A stretch of DNA of 64,000 nucleotides, from assembly GCA_030710605.1 (NCBI GenBank), contig CP092876.1, positions 61,060,467 to 61,124,466 on the forward strand, read 5' to 3'. This DNA comes from Cordylochernes scorpioides (lineage: Eukaryota > Arthropoda > Arachnida > Pseudoscorpiones > Chernetidae). Under the pieces are notes generated by a model. It made no database searches. It was not told the DNA's origin and saw only the letters and a program-made list of their open reading frames with translations. This document shows positions 11,619 to 22,000 of the stretch, in pieces. Both the position numbers and the translations under genes were made by a program. Each line of letters opens with the position of its first letter. The stretch's first letter is position 1.

Positions 11619-12422
11619 CAAATAGTAGTTGGCAAATTCGCCATATAATTTTATTACTTATCGAAGGTGAAACATTTATCAAATGAAAACAGGATTGTAT
11701 AATAATAGGTTATGATTTAATATATATTGACTTGTCTATATATAACTATTGCGTGCAAGAAAGATAATTTGCCTGTAATTAGTGTTCAGAAATAGCAAAA
11801 ACATTTCCTGATATCCAATTATATAATTTATTCCGTGCCAGCTATAGGTTTAGATGGGTTAAGCATACCTTGGCAGCTTCACATCGTAAACAATTTAAAC
11901 TTCAGCTGTCGTGGCTTGTAGCATTGTTGAGCGGTATATGTCTGACGAGTTTATATTTCGAATTATATTTTATACACAACTTCAGTCGTGTACGGTTATA
12001 GGGATAATTGTCATATGTTTCATAATTTTCTTCGTGATGTGTTAATTTAAATGTCACATGAGCTTCATAGCATTCTAGCCGGTCGAGTGTCAGGTAATAA
12101 CAAATATCCTATGATCTTTCATATCGAGAGTCGTGACTAAAAGAATTGCGAGTTTGGACAATATCAAAAGATTTAAATTCACAACTTTTGTTTAATTATC
12201 AAAAGGAGATATTAAAACTCTCGAGTAAGCTCTTCCTCCTCCTGTTCTAAAATAACTTTATCAGGTACCGCTCAAATGGAACAACCTAGCTTATGTTATT
12301 TATAATGAATAATATTGTTTTGAAAATAGAGCAATCCATAAATAAATCTCTAATTAAAAAGGCATATATTGGATCAAAAATATATGTAAAATTGGTAAAA
12401 TAAATGATTTTTGATCCAATAT

Positions 12423-12765
12423 ATATATATATATTTTATTTATTTATTTATTGTTACAAAAGCACGAAGTCTAAAGGACTATTGTGCTGTGCTAGTATTA
12501 TTTACATATCTATGATTAAATATTTACACGATGGATTAGTAGTGTTTTGTAAATTATTGTACAAATAGTTCTAAACTTTACAAAGTTCTCGTAAGATAGA
12601 GTATATACATAAAGAGAATTTGGTAATGTTTCATATGCCTTTCCAATTAAATGAATAATAGGAACAGGTTCTTCACAGAAAAAAAGTGAACAATGCGGGA
12701 TTCGATCCCGGTTCATGGCTGTCGGGAATCGAGGGTTCAACCACTCGTCTACCGACTTTCTATAG
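12423..12765 (-). mobile_element. tRNA-derived SINE (family 2)
   Basis: Read on the minus strand, the head has TAGACGAGTGG (A box) and GGATCGAATCC (B box, near 12,700), as in a tRNA-derived pol III promoter. A body of about 240 bp follows. The tail resembles a LINE 3' end, with GTCCTTTAGACTTCGTGC and then (AATA)n at 12,423-12,450. The acceptor stem does not pair, so this is not a tRNA gene. It lies antisense in intron 1 of the thyroglobulin-domain gene. Confidence 0.7.
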
Positions 12766-13140
12766 CAAGCTTTCATAAACTATATATGTACCCGCAACTT
12801 TGCATTAGATATAAGAGGCAACTTTAAAATACATTAAAACAATGAGCTCATTTATCGCTCTCTACAGAGGGTGGTGATAAAAAAAGAACCACAGCACAAG
12901 CGTTTGGCAAATTTAGACGAAATCAAACTTGTATACTATGTAAATAAGTTTTTTTGTTTCAATGAACTTTGAAAAAGGTGTTCCTTGTAATTCATGAATA
13001 CCATCTTCCCATAATTCTTCGTTATAAATACTCATGGAAAAAAACTTAAGAAAGTAGAAATTCTTTGATATTACCGATAGTCTGTTTTTTAAAGAGGCAG
13101 AGGTAATTTTGTTCACACTTGGTTATCTCGTGTCTTCAAT

Positions 13141-13225
13141 AAAGGTCACTGTAATATCTTTCAGAGTTATTGTCTGAATACCGATATACATGCTAAAAGG
13201 TAAACGTCCTTAAGTTTTGTCCATG
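13141..13225 (+). repeat. Partial copy of the 46.1-kb hairpin MITE
   Basis: The block from CTGAATACCGATATACATGC to CCTTAAGTTTTGTCCATG is a diverged copy of one arm of the hairpin at 46,141-46,289, which carries CTGAATCCCGATATATATG and CCTTAAGTTTTGTCTATC. The second arm is absent. Confidence 0.55.
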
Positions 13226-13355
13226 TGTGTATGGGTATATATGTCAGATTAACTTAGCATGTAACCAGATAGCCTGTATTTCTTCTCTGCTTATTTTTTC
13301 CCAGATCTTCCACTAACTCTGCTGTGGGTTTCAGATTTCTGCCAAATCATCCAAA

Positions 13356-15897
13356 ATGAATCCCGCCTTCTGCCTCGGAGTTCTGGTGCTGGTGAGTAGT
13401 GGGAACAAGCCAGAGCTTTGAAACAAGGTTTTTCCTATATGCAGTTATATTTCAATTTTATTTATATTAGATTTTTAATTTTGCAATTATTTCAATAATA
13501 TTCAGGGATGAGAGAGAATGTAATATAGATAGCTATATATGAGCACTATAAAAACTGAAATATTCTTTTTTTAATGAATGTCCTATATCCCTTGTTAAAT
13601 TTCCAATTTTTCAGATGACGAGAATAGAAAATGCTGTAGATATATCTATCCCAGAACATTTAGTGTACACACAACCCAATATATATTCTAAAGAAATGAA
13701 GATAAACCCAGACATGACTAGATACTACAGGAACTGAAATAACTGTCACAACACCGAACTCACTCCGGACCATATATACAGTTGCTCGTCCATCCTTGCA
13801 GCCACCTATATGGCAGACATCAATCCAGAAGAGGAAATTCATATGGACAAGGAATCTCAATTGGCCGGTATTATGATCAGGGTGCATGGACCGATATGAT
13901 CTGCTCCATGGACAAGACACCACCACCACCCAATATATATACATAGTTATGTATCTGACGCTAGGAGAGATTCTTTAGTCCTATATTGTCGCTAGAGCGG
14001 CTCCAACTGAACAATGTACGCACATTCTCCGAGGAACTAATGTGTGTCGTGTGCCTCAGGTCGCCGCCATCTCCTATACCACTGCTGAGAGTAAGTATAA
14101 CATATTGTACAGTTTATTGTTGTCGTGTCCAATGAAGAACTTCAGATATCACATCATCTCTATTACAGCAGTCGCAATGTTCTCTATCTTGTGTTCCTAA
14201 AGCTGCTATTCTGAGTCCATGTCAATTTCTGCAAGGCTGAGGCCATTGTTGGACATGAGAATATGTGGCTAGGTGTTATTTTCATACAAGGACAATTTTT
14301 GCATGTCCTGTAGGTTCTTGTGCCATGTAGTATAATAGTGCAGTTGGGTTCATATTTCCCTCAGTTGCTGTAGGTTTTGCATAGTTGGGCTTGGTTCAGT
14401 TCACCCCCGTGAACTCCTTAGGCCTTGTTACTCCTCCTGTACCAGCGTTACCACATTTATAGGATGACGTCATCTATCAAGTAAATAGACGTTCTATATC
14501 TCAGTGAGAGATAGAGAGAGATAAACATATAGAATCAGCACCAGTATCGGCATCTGTTGAGTATTTTTATAACTATTTTGAACCTAAATATTCCATACCT
14601 TGGAAAGTATTCTATAAGACATTATATTAGGATATTTGATAATCCGTCATTCCATTTCTTATAGTATATTATACCATAACACTGGCATCTAGCACAGATG
14701 ATAACCAGGATGTAATGTGGAATTGCTATGTCATGGAAATGCAATGTCATGGAAACAAAGACGGTACCTATAAACCTGAACAATATTCTCCCGACTAAGG
14801 TTTCTCACAAAGGTAGCTCTGATTCAAATAAACAGTTAAACACTTTCTCTTAGATGTTTCTGAAAACTTATTTTTTCAAAACCTCATGAATACGTTTATA
14901 CGAGCTTAAACTGTATTAAACTACACTCGTGGCCTATCTTGAGGTATATGGCTCGAAATATATAATTCAGAATATCTTCCGCTCTCTTCAGGAAGAATAG
15001 AAAATATTTTAATTTGTTCAATGACGGGGCACCAGCGTTCATCTATCTACTCACCTTAACGACACTAACTGAGTCCCGACCATTTCAGGAAAAGTCTTGA
15101 TGTAGCGTTACAACAGTAGTGGTTGATATTGGCTATGGAGGGAAACGATGCATTTTATTTCTTTATTCATTTCACCCCATCTGGCCTGCTGCTAGAGTAG
15201 ACGTGTCGTGGCAGCGTGCGCCGAGATGAAGGCTCGGGAGTCCCGCAACCCCAACGCCGTGCTGATCCCCGAGTGCGAGGCCAACGGCGACTTCAAGTCC
15301 GTGCAGTGCCACAAGCCGTCCACCAACGGCCGCCGCTTCTGCCAGTGCTGGAGCCGCACCGGTGACGTGCTGTCCCAGCCGTCCCAGCGTCTGACCCACT
15401 GCGACTGCTACCGCAACCTCAACGGCGGTAGGTCTACCGCTCTTTGCTATATTCTACACACATTCAGACATAACCTGCAGCATGTAACTTTATGTCCTTC
15501 TCTACTGGATATAGATTATTCCTTGATTTTATCCAAATTGATTACTCTTGCTTCTTGTTCAAATATAACTCCTCTATGCATGTCCTAAGTTATTTTATAA
15601 GAGTATGAACGGACTTTAACTGATAAATTTTCTTTTAAAATTACTCTTATATTATATTAGTAGTTCTTACAGTTCAGCATTACTTTCTTTAAAGTAGGAT
15701 ATCGCCAACTTCCAATACAGTATGTCTAACTCGTCTATCTTCGTGCAGCCAACCCCATTGAAGTGTGCGCCCCCACCGGCCTGTTCAAGACCCACCGCTG
15801 CGAGAACAACGTCTGTCACTGCTACGACGCCCACACCGGCGCCAAGACCTCCCAGTCCCCTGTGTCTGACCCCGCCCAGTGTGGCCGCCGCAACTAA
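13356..15897 (+). CDS. Secreted protein with thyroglobulin type-1 domains
   Basis: Four coding exons (13,356-13,391; 14,060-14,090; 15,215-15,427; 15,749-15,897) join in frame (phases 0, 1, 1) to a 142-residue preprotein ending in TAA. Each intron has a GT donor and AG acceptor. The ATG lies in a CAAAATG context. Residues 1-22 are a hydrophobic signal peptide starting MNPAFCLGVL, so the product is secreted. Residues 24-85 are a thyroglobulin type-1 domain: Cys24, Cys43, Cys54 in VQC, Cys65 and Cys67 in CQCW (usually CWCV), and Cys85. Residues 87-138 form a shorter second six-Cys repeat with CHCY at 116-119. Family members often inhibit cysteine proteases, and similar proteins occur in arthropod haemolymph and venom, but the role here is unknown. 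Codons strongly prefer C or G in third position, suggesting high expression. Exon 3 is only 31 nt. Confidence 0.88.
13780..13920 (+). repeat. Dispersed repeat in intron 2, inverted relative to 38.9 kb
   Basis: This block matches the reverse complement of about 38,885-39,010. Shared words include GCAGACATCAATCCA, GATCAGGGTGCA and GATCTGCTCCATGGACAAGAC. It lies within intron 2 of the thyroglobulin-domain gene. The family is not recognised. Confidence 0.6.
14116..14220 (+). repeat. Dispersed repeat in intron 3, matching 33.97 kb
   Basis: TTGTTGTCGTGTCCAATGAAGA and the following about 90 bases recur with moderate divergence at 33,970-34,080 in the same orientation. No coding sequence is recognised. 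Confidence 0.6.
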
Positions 15898-15918
15898 ACA
15901 TTTTCGCCTCAATGAATC

Positions 15919-15924
15919 AATAAA
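15919..15924 (+). terminator. Polyadenylation signal AATAAA
   Basis: AATAAA lies 22 nt after the stop codon of the thyroglobulin-domain gene, implying a very short 3' UTR of about 45-60 nt. Confidence 0.75.
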
Positions 15925-16119
15925 TCTCATTTTGTATCATCTCACTGGCAGCCTGCTCTTTCTCGTCTCTACCCATCAACTGGCGGTTCCAGACCAACAC
16001 ACTCGGTAGTTTTATGAGGAGTCGCATCTCAATGATTGCAAGCCTCCATTTTATTGATCTGAAAACATCTTTGAGGGAACACTGTGCACAGTTTCTCGGT
16101 ATAGTTTCGTGGTGTCCTT

Positions 16120-16800
16120 GCTGGCTTTAGCTACAATAGACATGGTCGTTGCAAACTATGGCTACAGTGGACATGGTAGTTGCTAGCTTTGGATACAGTA
16201 GACAAGGTCGTTACTGACTTTGGCTTCAAGAGAAATGGTCGTTTCTGACTTTGGCTACAATAGACATGGTCGTTTCTGACTTTGGCTTCAATAGACATGG
16301 TCGTTTCTGACTTTGGCTTCAATAGACATGGTCGTTTCTGACTTTGGCTTCAATAGACATGGTCGTTTCTGACTTTGGCTTCAATAGACATGGTCGTTTC
16401 TGACTTTGGCTTCAATAGACATGGTCGTTTCTGACTTTGGCTTCAATAGACATGGTCGTTGCTAAGTATGGCTACAGTGGACATGGTAGTTGATAGCTTT
16501 GGATACAAAAGGAGGTCGTTGCTAGCCTTGACTACAGTAGACATGGTCGTTGCTAGCTTTGGCTACAGCCGAAAAGGTCATTTCTGACTTTGGCTCCAAT
16601 AGACAAGGTCGTTTCTGACTTTGGCTTCAATAGACATGGTCGTTGCTAGCTTTTTTTGGTTACAATTGGCAAGGTCCTTCATGGCTTTGGCTACAATTGA
16701 AATGGTCGTTGCTGGCTTTGGATACAATAGGCCTGGTCCTATATGGCTTTGACTATAATTGACCTGGTCCTTTAGACAAGGTGGTTGCTATGGTTACAAT
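16120..16800. repeat. 31-bp minisatellite
   Basis: About 20 tandem copies of a 31-bp unit, centred on GACATGGTCGTTTCTGAC followed by TTTGGCTTCAATA. Central copies (about 16,260-16,450) are nearly identical, while both flanks are diverged and of variable length. The array starts about 200 bp past the polyadenylation signal of the upstream gene. Open frames across it are repeat artefacts. Confidence 0.9.
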
Positions 16801-16814
16801 GACCATTGTTGTTC

Positions 16815-17035
16815 CTGCCAATGGTGAACCCTCCCAGAGGTTTCGCCAATTTAATATACCAGACAGCTTCTCAGAGCTCTAATACGGTATTGGACGAATC
16901 TGCTTATATACGCAGCACTGAAGGGTGGAATCTCAGAAATGTAGAAATTTGTTGGTATATAAAAGGAACACTCGTGCTTTAATATTTCATTTACTGTATA
17001 TAGATGGCGTTTTATAGTTTTATATCAATAGATGT
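16815..17035. repeat. Dispersed repeat related to the 24.3-kb foldback
   Basis: GGTGAACCCTCCCAG and the following CCAATTTAATATACCAGAC block, and then the flank TATATAGATGGCG, match the centre and right flank of the element at 24,255-24,600. One arm is missing, so this is a degraded relative. Confidence 0.6.
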
Positions 17036-17351
17036 TTTTATGGAATCGAATGTGTGGTTAGTTACTTCCAGCTATATGTTCTGGATGTTTAATGAATCGA
17101 TAATGAGAAAGTCCTAAAGCAGGTGGATTAATATACAATAAAGGCAACATCCCCCTATCAATAATTGAATTAAAATACACTTATCCCCCGATTTACACGG
17201 TACTTTTTTTTACACGTTTTCGCTTTTACTAGGTTTTCCAAATAAGTTTTTTTTTGTTTTTATCGCACTATACTAAATTCTACTGTGATTGAACACATGC
17301 GCTGTGTACACATCTCACGAGGAATCCCGAGCTTATGTGCTGACTACATAT

Positions 17352-17724
17352 TGTCATAACCAAAAATGTACATAGCTTGTAACTGTAAATAATACATCGG
17401 CAGCTTGGCGAATGTTATGTACCTAAGCCCCGATAGGTGGCGCGCGCTGTCAGCTCGGCAAGTGTTATGTACCTAAGCTCCGATAGATGGCGGGCGCGCT
17501 AGGCGGCAAGTTTGTAAACAATAGTCGCCATCTTGAGGGGTGTAGCGGAACGCCAGCCGTTTGGGTCTCTGACATTACTTCCTTAATTTACCATTATTTT
17601 TATCCATTTAACTTAGTTTACCTCTATTTCTTTTTATCCCTCAAACTTATTAACTATTTAAAGTCATCTAATAAATTATTATTTTATTCTACCCAAACGA
17701 CTCGTCACCTTCATTACTGTGACA
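17352..17724 (+). repeat. 5' LTR of Gypsy element 1
   Basis: The 373-bp direct repeat includes an internal duplication of about 55 bp. CTTGGCGAATGTTATGTACC and CTCGGCAAGTGTTATGTACC each lead into a GATAGRTGGCG motif (about 17,404-17,458 and about 17,455-17,500). Confidence 0.93.
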
Positions 17725-17817
17725 TCTGGTGGAGACAAGCTGGATCATCCCTTCGCTGCCCAAGCTATAAGAAGAAGTCGTAGAATCCAAGGATTAAACC
17801 CAGTGGAATATTCTAAG

Positions 17818-18996
17818 ATGCAACAAGAAGGAAGAGAGACCCCACAGGGTGAGTACCACTTCAAACCTATAAGAAACCCTTCTATATTTTCGGGGGAACT
17901 GGGCCAAAGCTCGGAGAAATGGTTGAAAGAGTACCATCGTGTAGCTCGGTTCAACTGCTGGGACAGTTCCATGTGCCTGGCGAATGTTTACTTCTTCCTC
18001 TCAGGAACGGCCAAAGTCTGGTTCGAGAATGTAGAGGAACAAATAACCTCATGGGAACTTTTTGAGACAATGTTGTCTCAGGCCTTTGGACATCACGCCA
18101 GCGAAAAAGACCAGGTTTTAGAAAAACTAAAAGCCAGGGCCCAAGGAAAGGGAGAGTCTAGTGAGGCGTATATTCAAGACGTCCTCTATTTATGTCGGCA
18201 AATTAACCCCAACATGAATGAAAACGAGAAAGTTGCTCATTTAGTCAAGGGAGTCTCTGAGGAAATTTACAGGGCAATTGTCACCTTTGAAATTGCCACC
18301 ACCGAGGAGTTTATAAGGTGGTGTCGAAAAATCGAACTATCTCAAAAGAAGCGTGTGAACACGCGGATAGTTTTTGATAGACTGCCGAATGCTGCCGCCA
18401 TCAACCCAGCAGAATCGGAATCTATGGAGGACCTCATTAGACGTATCGTCCGAGAAGAAATCTACCATGCATTGAATCCCGAGCCAGCCACTCTCAAACC
18501 ATCTTCCCTGGATCTAATTATCCGAGAGGAAGTTGAAAGGAACCTGTCTGCAATTTCGCAGCCCGTTCAAAGGTCAATGCCACGACAACAGTACTCTAAC
18601 CGACCCCAAATATTCAAACAGACGCCACGACAGCAGTTCCTGAACCAAAGACCACCGGTACCCAACCAGACATCACCACAGAGAAGAACTGATGAATGGA
18701 GGACACACGAAAACGTTCCAATATGTTTCCATTGCGGTCGCCCGGGACATGTAGCCCGATATTGCCGGGACAGAAGGCGTGTTTTCGAGGAAGCCAGGGT
18801 AAGAAGGCCGACCTACTCTAATAATTACAATACCTGGTTCAATCAAAATGCCGAAGAAGTTGAGTTTGTAGATCGCCGCTTTCGAAACCCGTCGCCCTAT
18901 CCTGGCCGTGGAAGATCCCCCTCAAGACGAAACGCAACGCCGTCGCCCTCTCGCCGATCCAGTCAATCTCCTCGCCGCCTAAGCCAGGGAAACTAA
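17818..18996 (+). CDS. gag: Gag polyprotein of Gypsy element 1
   Basis: The frame is open from the end of the LTR (about 17,719). The first ATG, at 17,818, gives 392 residues. A retrotransposon Gag capsid domain covers roughly residues 25-170, with the landmark LSGTAKVWFEN. A zinc knuckle of form CX2CX4HX4C (CFHCGRPGHVARYC) begins at residue 303. The C-terminus is rich in Arg, Ser and Pro, as expected for nucleic-acid binding. Gag forms the particle that packages the element RNA in the cytoplasm. The last sense codons are GGA AAC before TAA, forming the slippery heptamer G GGA AAC (18,987-18,993). The -1 frame is open from 18,864 into pol, so a Gag-Pol fusion is expected. If translation starts without an ATG nearer the LTR, about 33 residues are added. 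Confidence 0.9.
   Translation: MQQEGRETPQGEYHFKPIRNPSIFSGELGQSSEKWLKEYHRVARFNCWDSSMCLANVYFFLSGTAKVWFENVEEQITSWELFETMLSQAFGHHASEKDQVLEKLKARAQGKGESSEAYIQDVLYLCRQINPNMNENEKVAHLVKGVSEEIYRAIVTFEIATTEEFIRWCRKIELSQKKRVNTRIVFDRLPNAAAINPAESESMEDLIRRIVREEIYHALNPEPATLKPSSLDLIIREEVERNLSAISQPVQRSMPRQQYSNRPQIFKQTPRQQFLNQRPPVPNQTSPQRRTDEWRTHENVPICFHCGRPGHVARYCRDRRRVFEEARVRRPTYSNNYNTWFNQNAEEVEFVDRRFRNPSPYPGRGRSPSRRNATPSPSRRSSQSPRRLSQGN
18987..18993 (+). promoter_or_regulatory. Predicted -1 ribosomal frameshift site of element 1
   Basis: GGGAAAC fits X XXY YYZ in the gag reading frame and is followed immediately by the gag TAA (18,994-18,996). Slipping back one base enters the pol frame, which has no stop between 18,864 and 22,473. 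No downstream pseudoknot was worked out. Confidence 0.7.
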
Positions 18997-19067
18997 GAAG
19001 AGCGACCGAGACTGGAGGTAAGGCCGCTGACGATAGTAGAAATCCTCCCCCTATTATAACTGCGAAC

Positions 19068-22000
19068 ATGAAACGGAACTACGTTGTTATCACCATAAAT
19101 GGACAGAATGTTGAGGCCTTAGTCGATTCTGGAGCCGATTATTCCGTAATCTCGGAAAGTTTTCGCCGATATTTGAAAATTCCGTTCTTTGCAGAAAAAG
19201 GGCCTGTACTGAGAGTCGCCAATAGGAAACACATCGAAACTCTGGGACGATGCAACTTAAAAGTGTCAATTGAAGAACTTGAGATTTATTTTACTTTTGT
19301 TGTCTTCTCTGAATGTAGCCATCACATAATACTTGGTCTTGATTTCTTTCGAGCCACAAGTGCAGTGATTGATTGCGGAAGAGGTGAAATACATTTGAAG
19401 GAAAGTGTGAACGACGGCCTAGAAGAAGATCTGCCTACACATGCGTTAGAAGACTGTTTTGTTCCAGCTCGCTCAATTAAGAAAATCACGGTTATTAACG
19501 AAGATATTCGAGGTGGAAAAGATCTAATGATAGAAGGAAGCAAAGATCTCATCTTAAAAAAAGAATTGGTCATACCATCATCCATAATTAACTTCCATCA
19601 CGGCCGAGGGGAGATATGGGTAACTAATGGGACTTCTCAGAATCAAATAATCCCAGCTGGTATGCTTGTAGGATACTTGAGGAAAATTGGAAGTAGCGGA
19701 ATCTACAGTGTTGACACAGCTGAAGACGATAAAACTCAATCAAACATTAAGAATGAAGATAGACGCCAACAAATCTTATCTCTGGTAGACGAGAGATTAA
19801 ACGAAGAACAAAAGTCAATGATTGCAGAATGTTTAGAAAAGTACTCAGAGGTTTTTGATTTTGATAGAAAATCATTCAGTACAACCTCCAATGTGAAACA
19901 TAAAATCGACACTTCAGACAGCCGTCCTATTAAACAACGACCATACCGGGTGTCTCCTGTCGAAAGACGAGCTATACAAAGTGAAGTCGATAAAATGATG
20001 AAGATGGGAATTGTACAACCGTCCGAAAGTCCTTGGTCGTCCCCAGTAGTTTTGGTTAAAAAGAAAGATGGGTCCTGGAGATTTTGCGTAGACTACCGAA
20101 AGCTTAACAAGGTCACCAAAAAGGATGTGTATCCTTTACCTAGAAATGATGATGTTTTGGATAGCTTAACAGGAGCTAAATTCTTTTCCAGCATGGATCT
20201 ACGTACAGGATACTGGCAGATAGAAATCAACGAGGAAGATCGGGAGAAGACAGCTTTCATCACCCCTGATGGCTTATATGAGTTCCGGGTGATGCCCTTC
20301 GGTTTATGCAACGCACCGGCAACATTCGAAAGAATGATGGACAAGCTACTAGCAGGATTGAAATGGACAATTTGTCTTTGTTATTTAGACGATATAATTG
20401 TTTATGCTACATCCTTTAAAGAACATATTGAACGCCTAGGGAAAGTTCTCAGATGCATCCAGCAAGCAGGCTTGTGTATTAATCATGAGAAGTGCCGTTT
20501 TGGGTCAAGAGAAATCAAAGTGTTAGGACATCTGGTTACAGAAAGCGGCATTCGCCCTGATCCCGACAAAATCGAAGCAATTACAAATTTCCCGACTCCA
20601 AAAACAACAACTGAAGTAAGAAGCTTCATGGGGTTGTGTTCATATTACAGGCGATTTGTGAAAGATTTTGCAAATAAAGCAAAGCCGTTGCACGACCTCC
20701 TGAGGTATAACGTGAAGTTCTTTTGGTCTAACGAACAAGAACAATCTTTCCAAATATTAAAATCAGCCCTAACTACCGATCCTGTGCTTGGCCATTTTAA
20801 GGAAGATGCTGAGACACTTGTACATACCGACGCGAGTGGATATGGCGTCGGAGCAGTGTTGACCCAACTGGTAGAAGGAAAAGAAAAGCCTATCGCCTAT
20901 GCATCAAGAACACTTAACGCCGCAGAAAGAAATTATTCCACGACGGAGAGGGAATGCCTAGCTGTAGTTTGGGCCATTTACAAGTTCAGACCATATTTGT
21001 TTGGAAAACACTTCACCGTCGTCTCCGACCATCATTCCCTGTGTTGGCTAGCTAATGTAAAGGATCCATCGGAAAGGCTAGCCAGATGGGCCTTGCGACT
21101 TCAAGAGTTCGACATATCTATTGTGTATAAGAATGGTAAAAGACACCAAGATGCGGATTGCCTCTCAAGAAGTCCTCTCCCCCAATCCAGCGAAGATAAC
21201 ATACCAGAATTGTCTTCAATTACCGACATAGGAAAAGAGCAAAGAAGCGATGTCCAGACCAAAAAAATAATTCAGGAAATTGATTCCAAAAGTGGATACA
21301 AAATAATCGACGGCATCCTCTACCGCAAAAACTACGATCCCATGGGCAAACCTTGGCTCTTAGTAGTGCCCAAACAAATGAGGGTTGACATTTTGAGGGA
21401 AGCCCACGATGCACCAATGGCGGGACACCTGGGATTTGCCAAAACATACGACCGCGTTAGAAGAAAGTATTTCTGGCCCGGCTTGCATAGATCTGTGCGA
21501 CAATATGTGGCTCATTGTCGAGAATGTCAACGGCGAAAAGGTTCTACCGAACGTCCACCAGGGCAACTTGTGCCAATTCCGCCGGTATCCCGACCTTTTG
21601 AGAAAATAGGGATAGATTTGTTAGGAAGATTCCCTACCTCGAACGATGGCAATAAATGGACCGTGGTCGCGACAGACTATCTAACAAGGTATGCTATGAC
21701 CAAAGCCATACCAAATGGAAGTTCGGAAGAAGTTGGAAAATTTATAGTAGAAGACGTGATCCTCAAACATGGAGCCCCCAGAGAATTGATTTCAGACCGA
21801 GGTCGAACGTTTATATCCCACACAATTCGGGATATTAACAACCTCTGTGGAACCGCACATCGCTTTACTTCTGCCTACCACCCCCAGACAAATGGCCTGA
21901 CCGAGAGACTCAACAAGACACTTGGTGACATGCTGTCTATGTATGTTGATGTAGACCAAAGAAACTGGGATTCAGTTCTCCCTTACGTAACTTTTGCCTA

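Noticed and set aside
12680-12765. tRNA gene on the minus strand
   Set aside because: A and B boxes are present but the acceptor stem does not pair, and a SINE body with an (AATA)n tail follows.
15208-15588. Single-exon reading of the thyroglobulin domain (126 codons)
   Set aside because: The frame runs past a good donor at 15,428 into AT-rich intron. The spliced model adds a signal peptide and a second Cys-rich repeat with matching phases.
16131-16322. Minus-strand 63-codon frame
   Set aside because: It lies in the 31-bp minisatellite.
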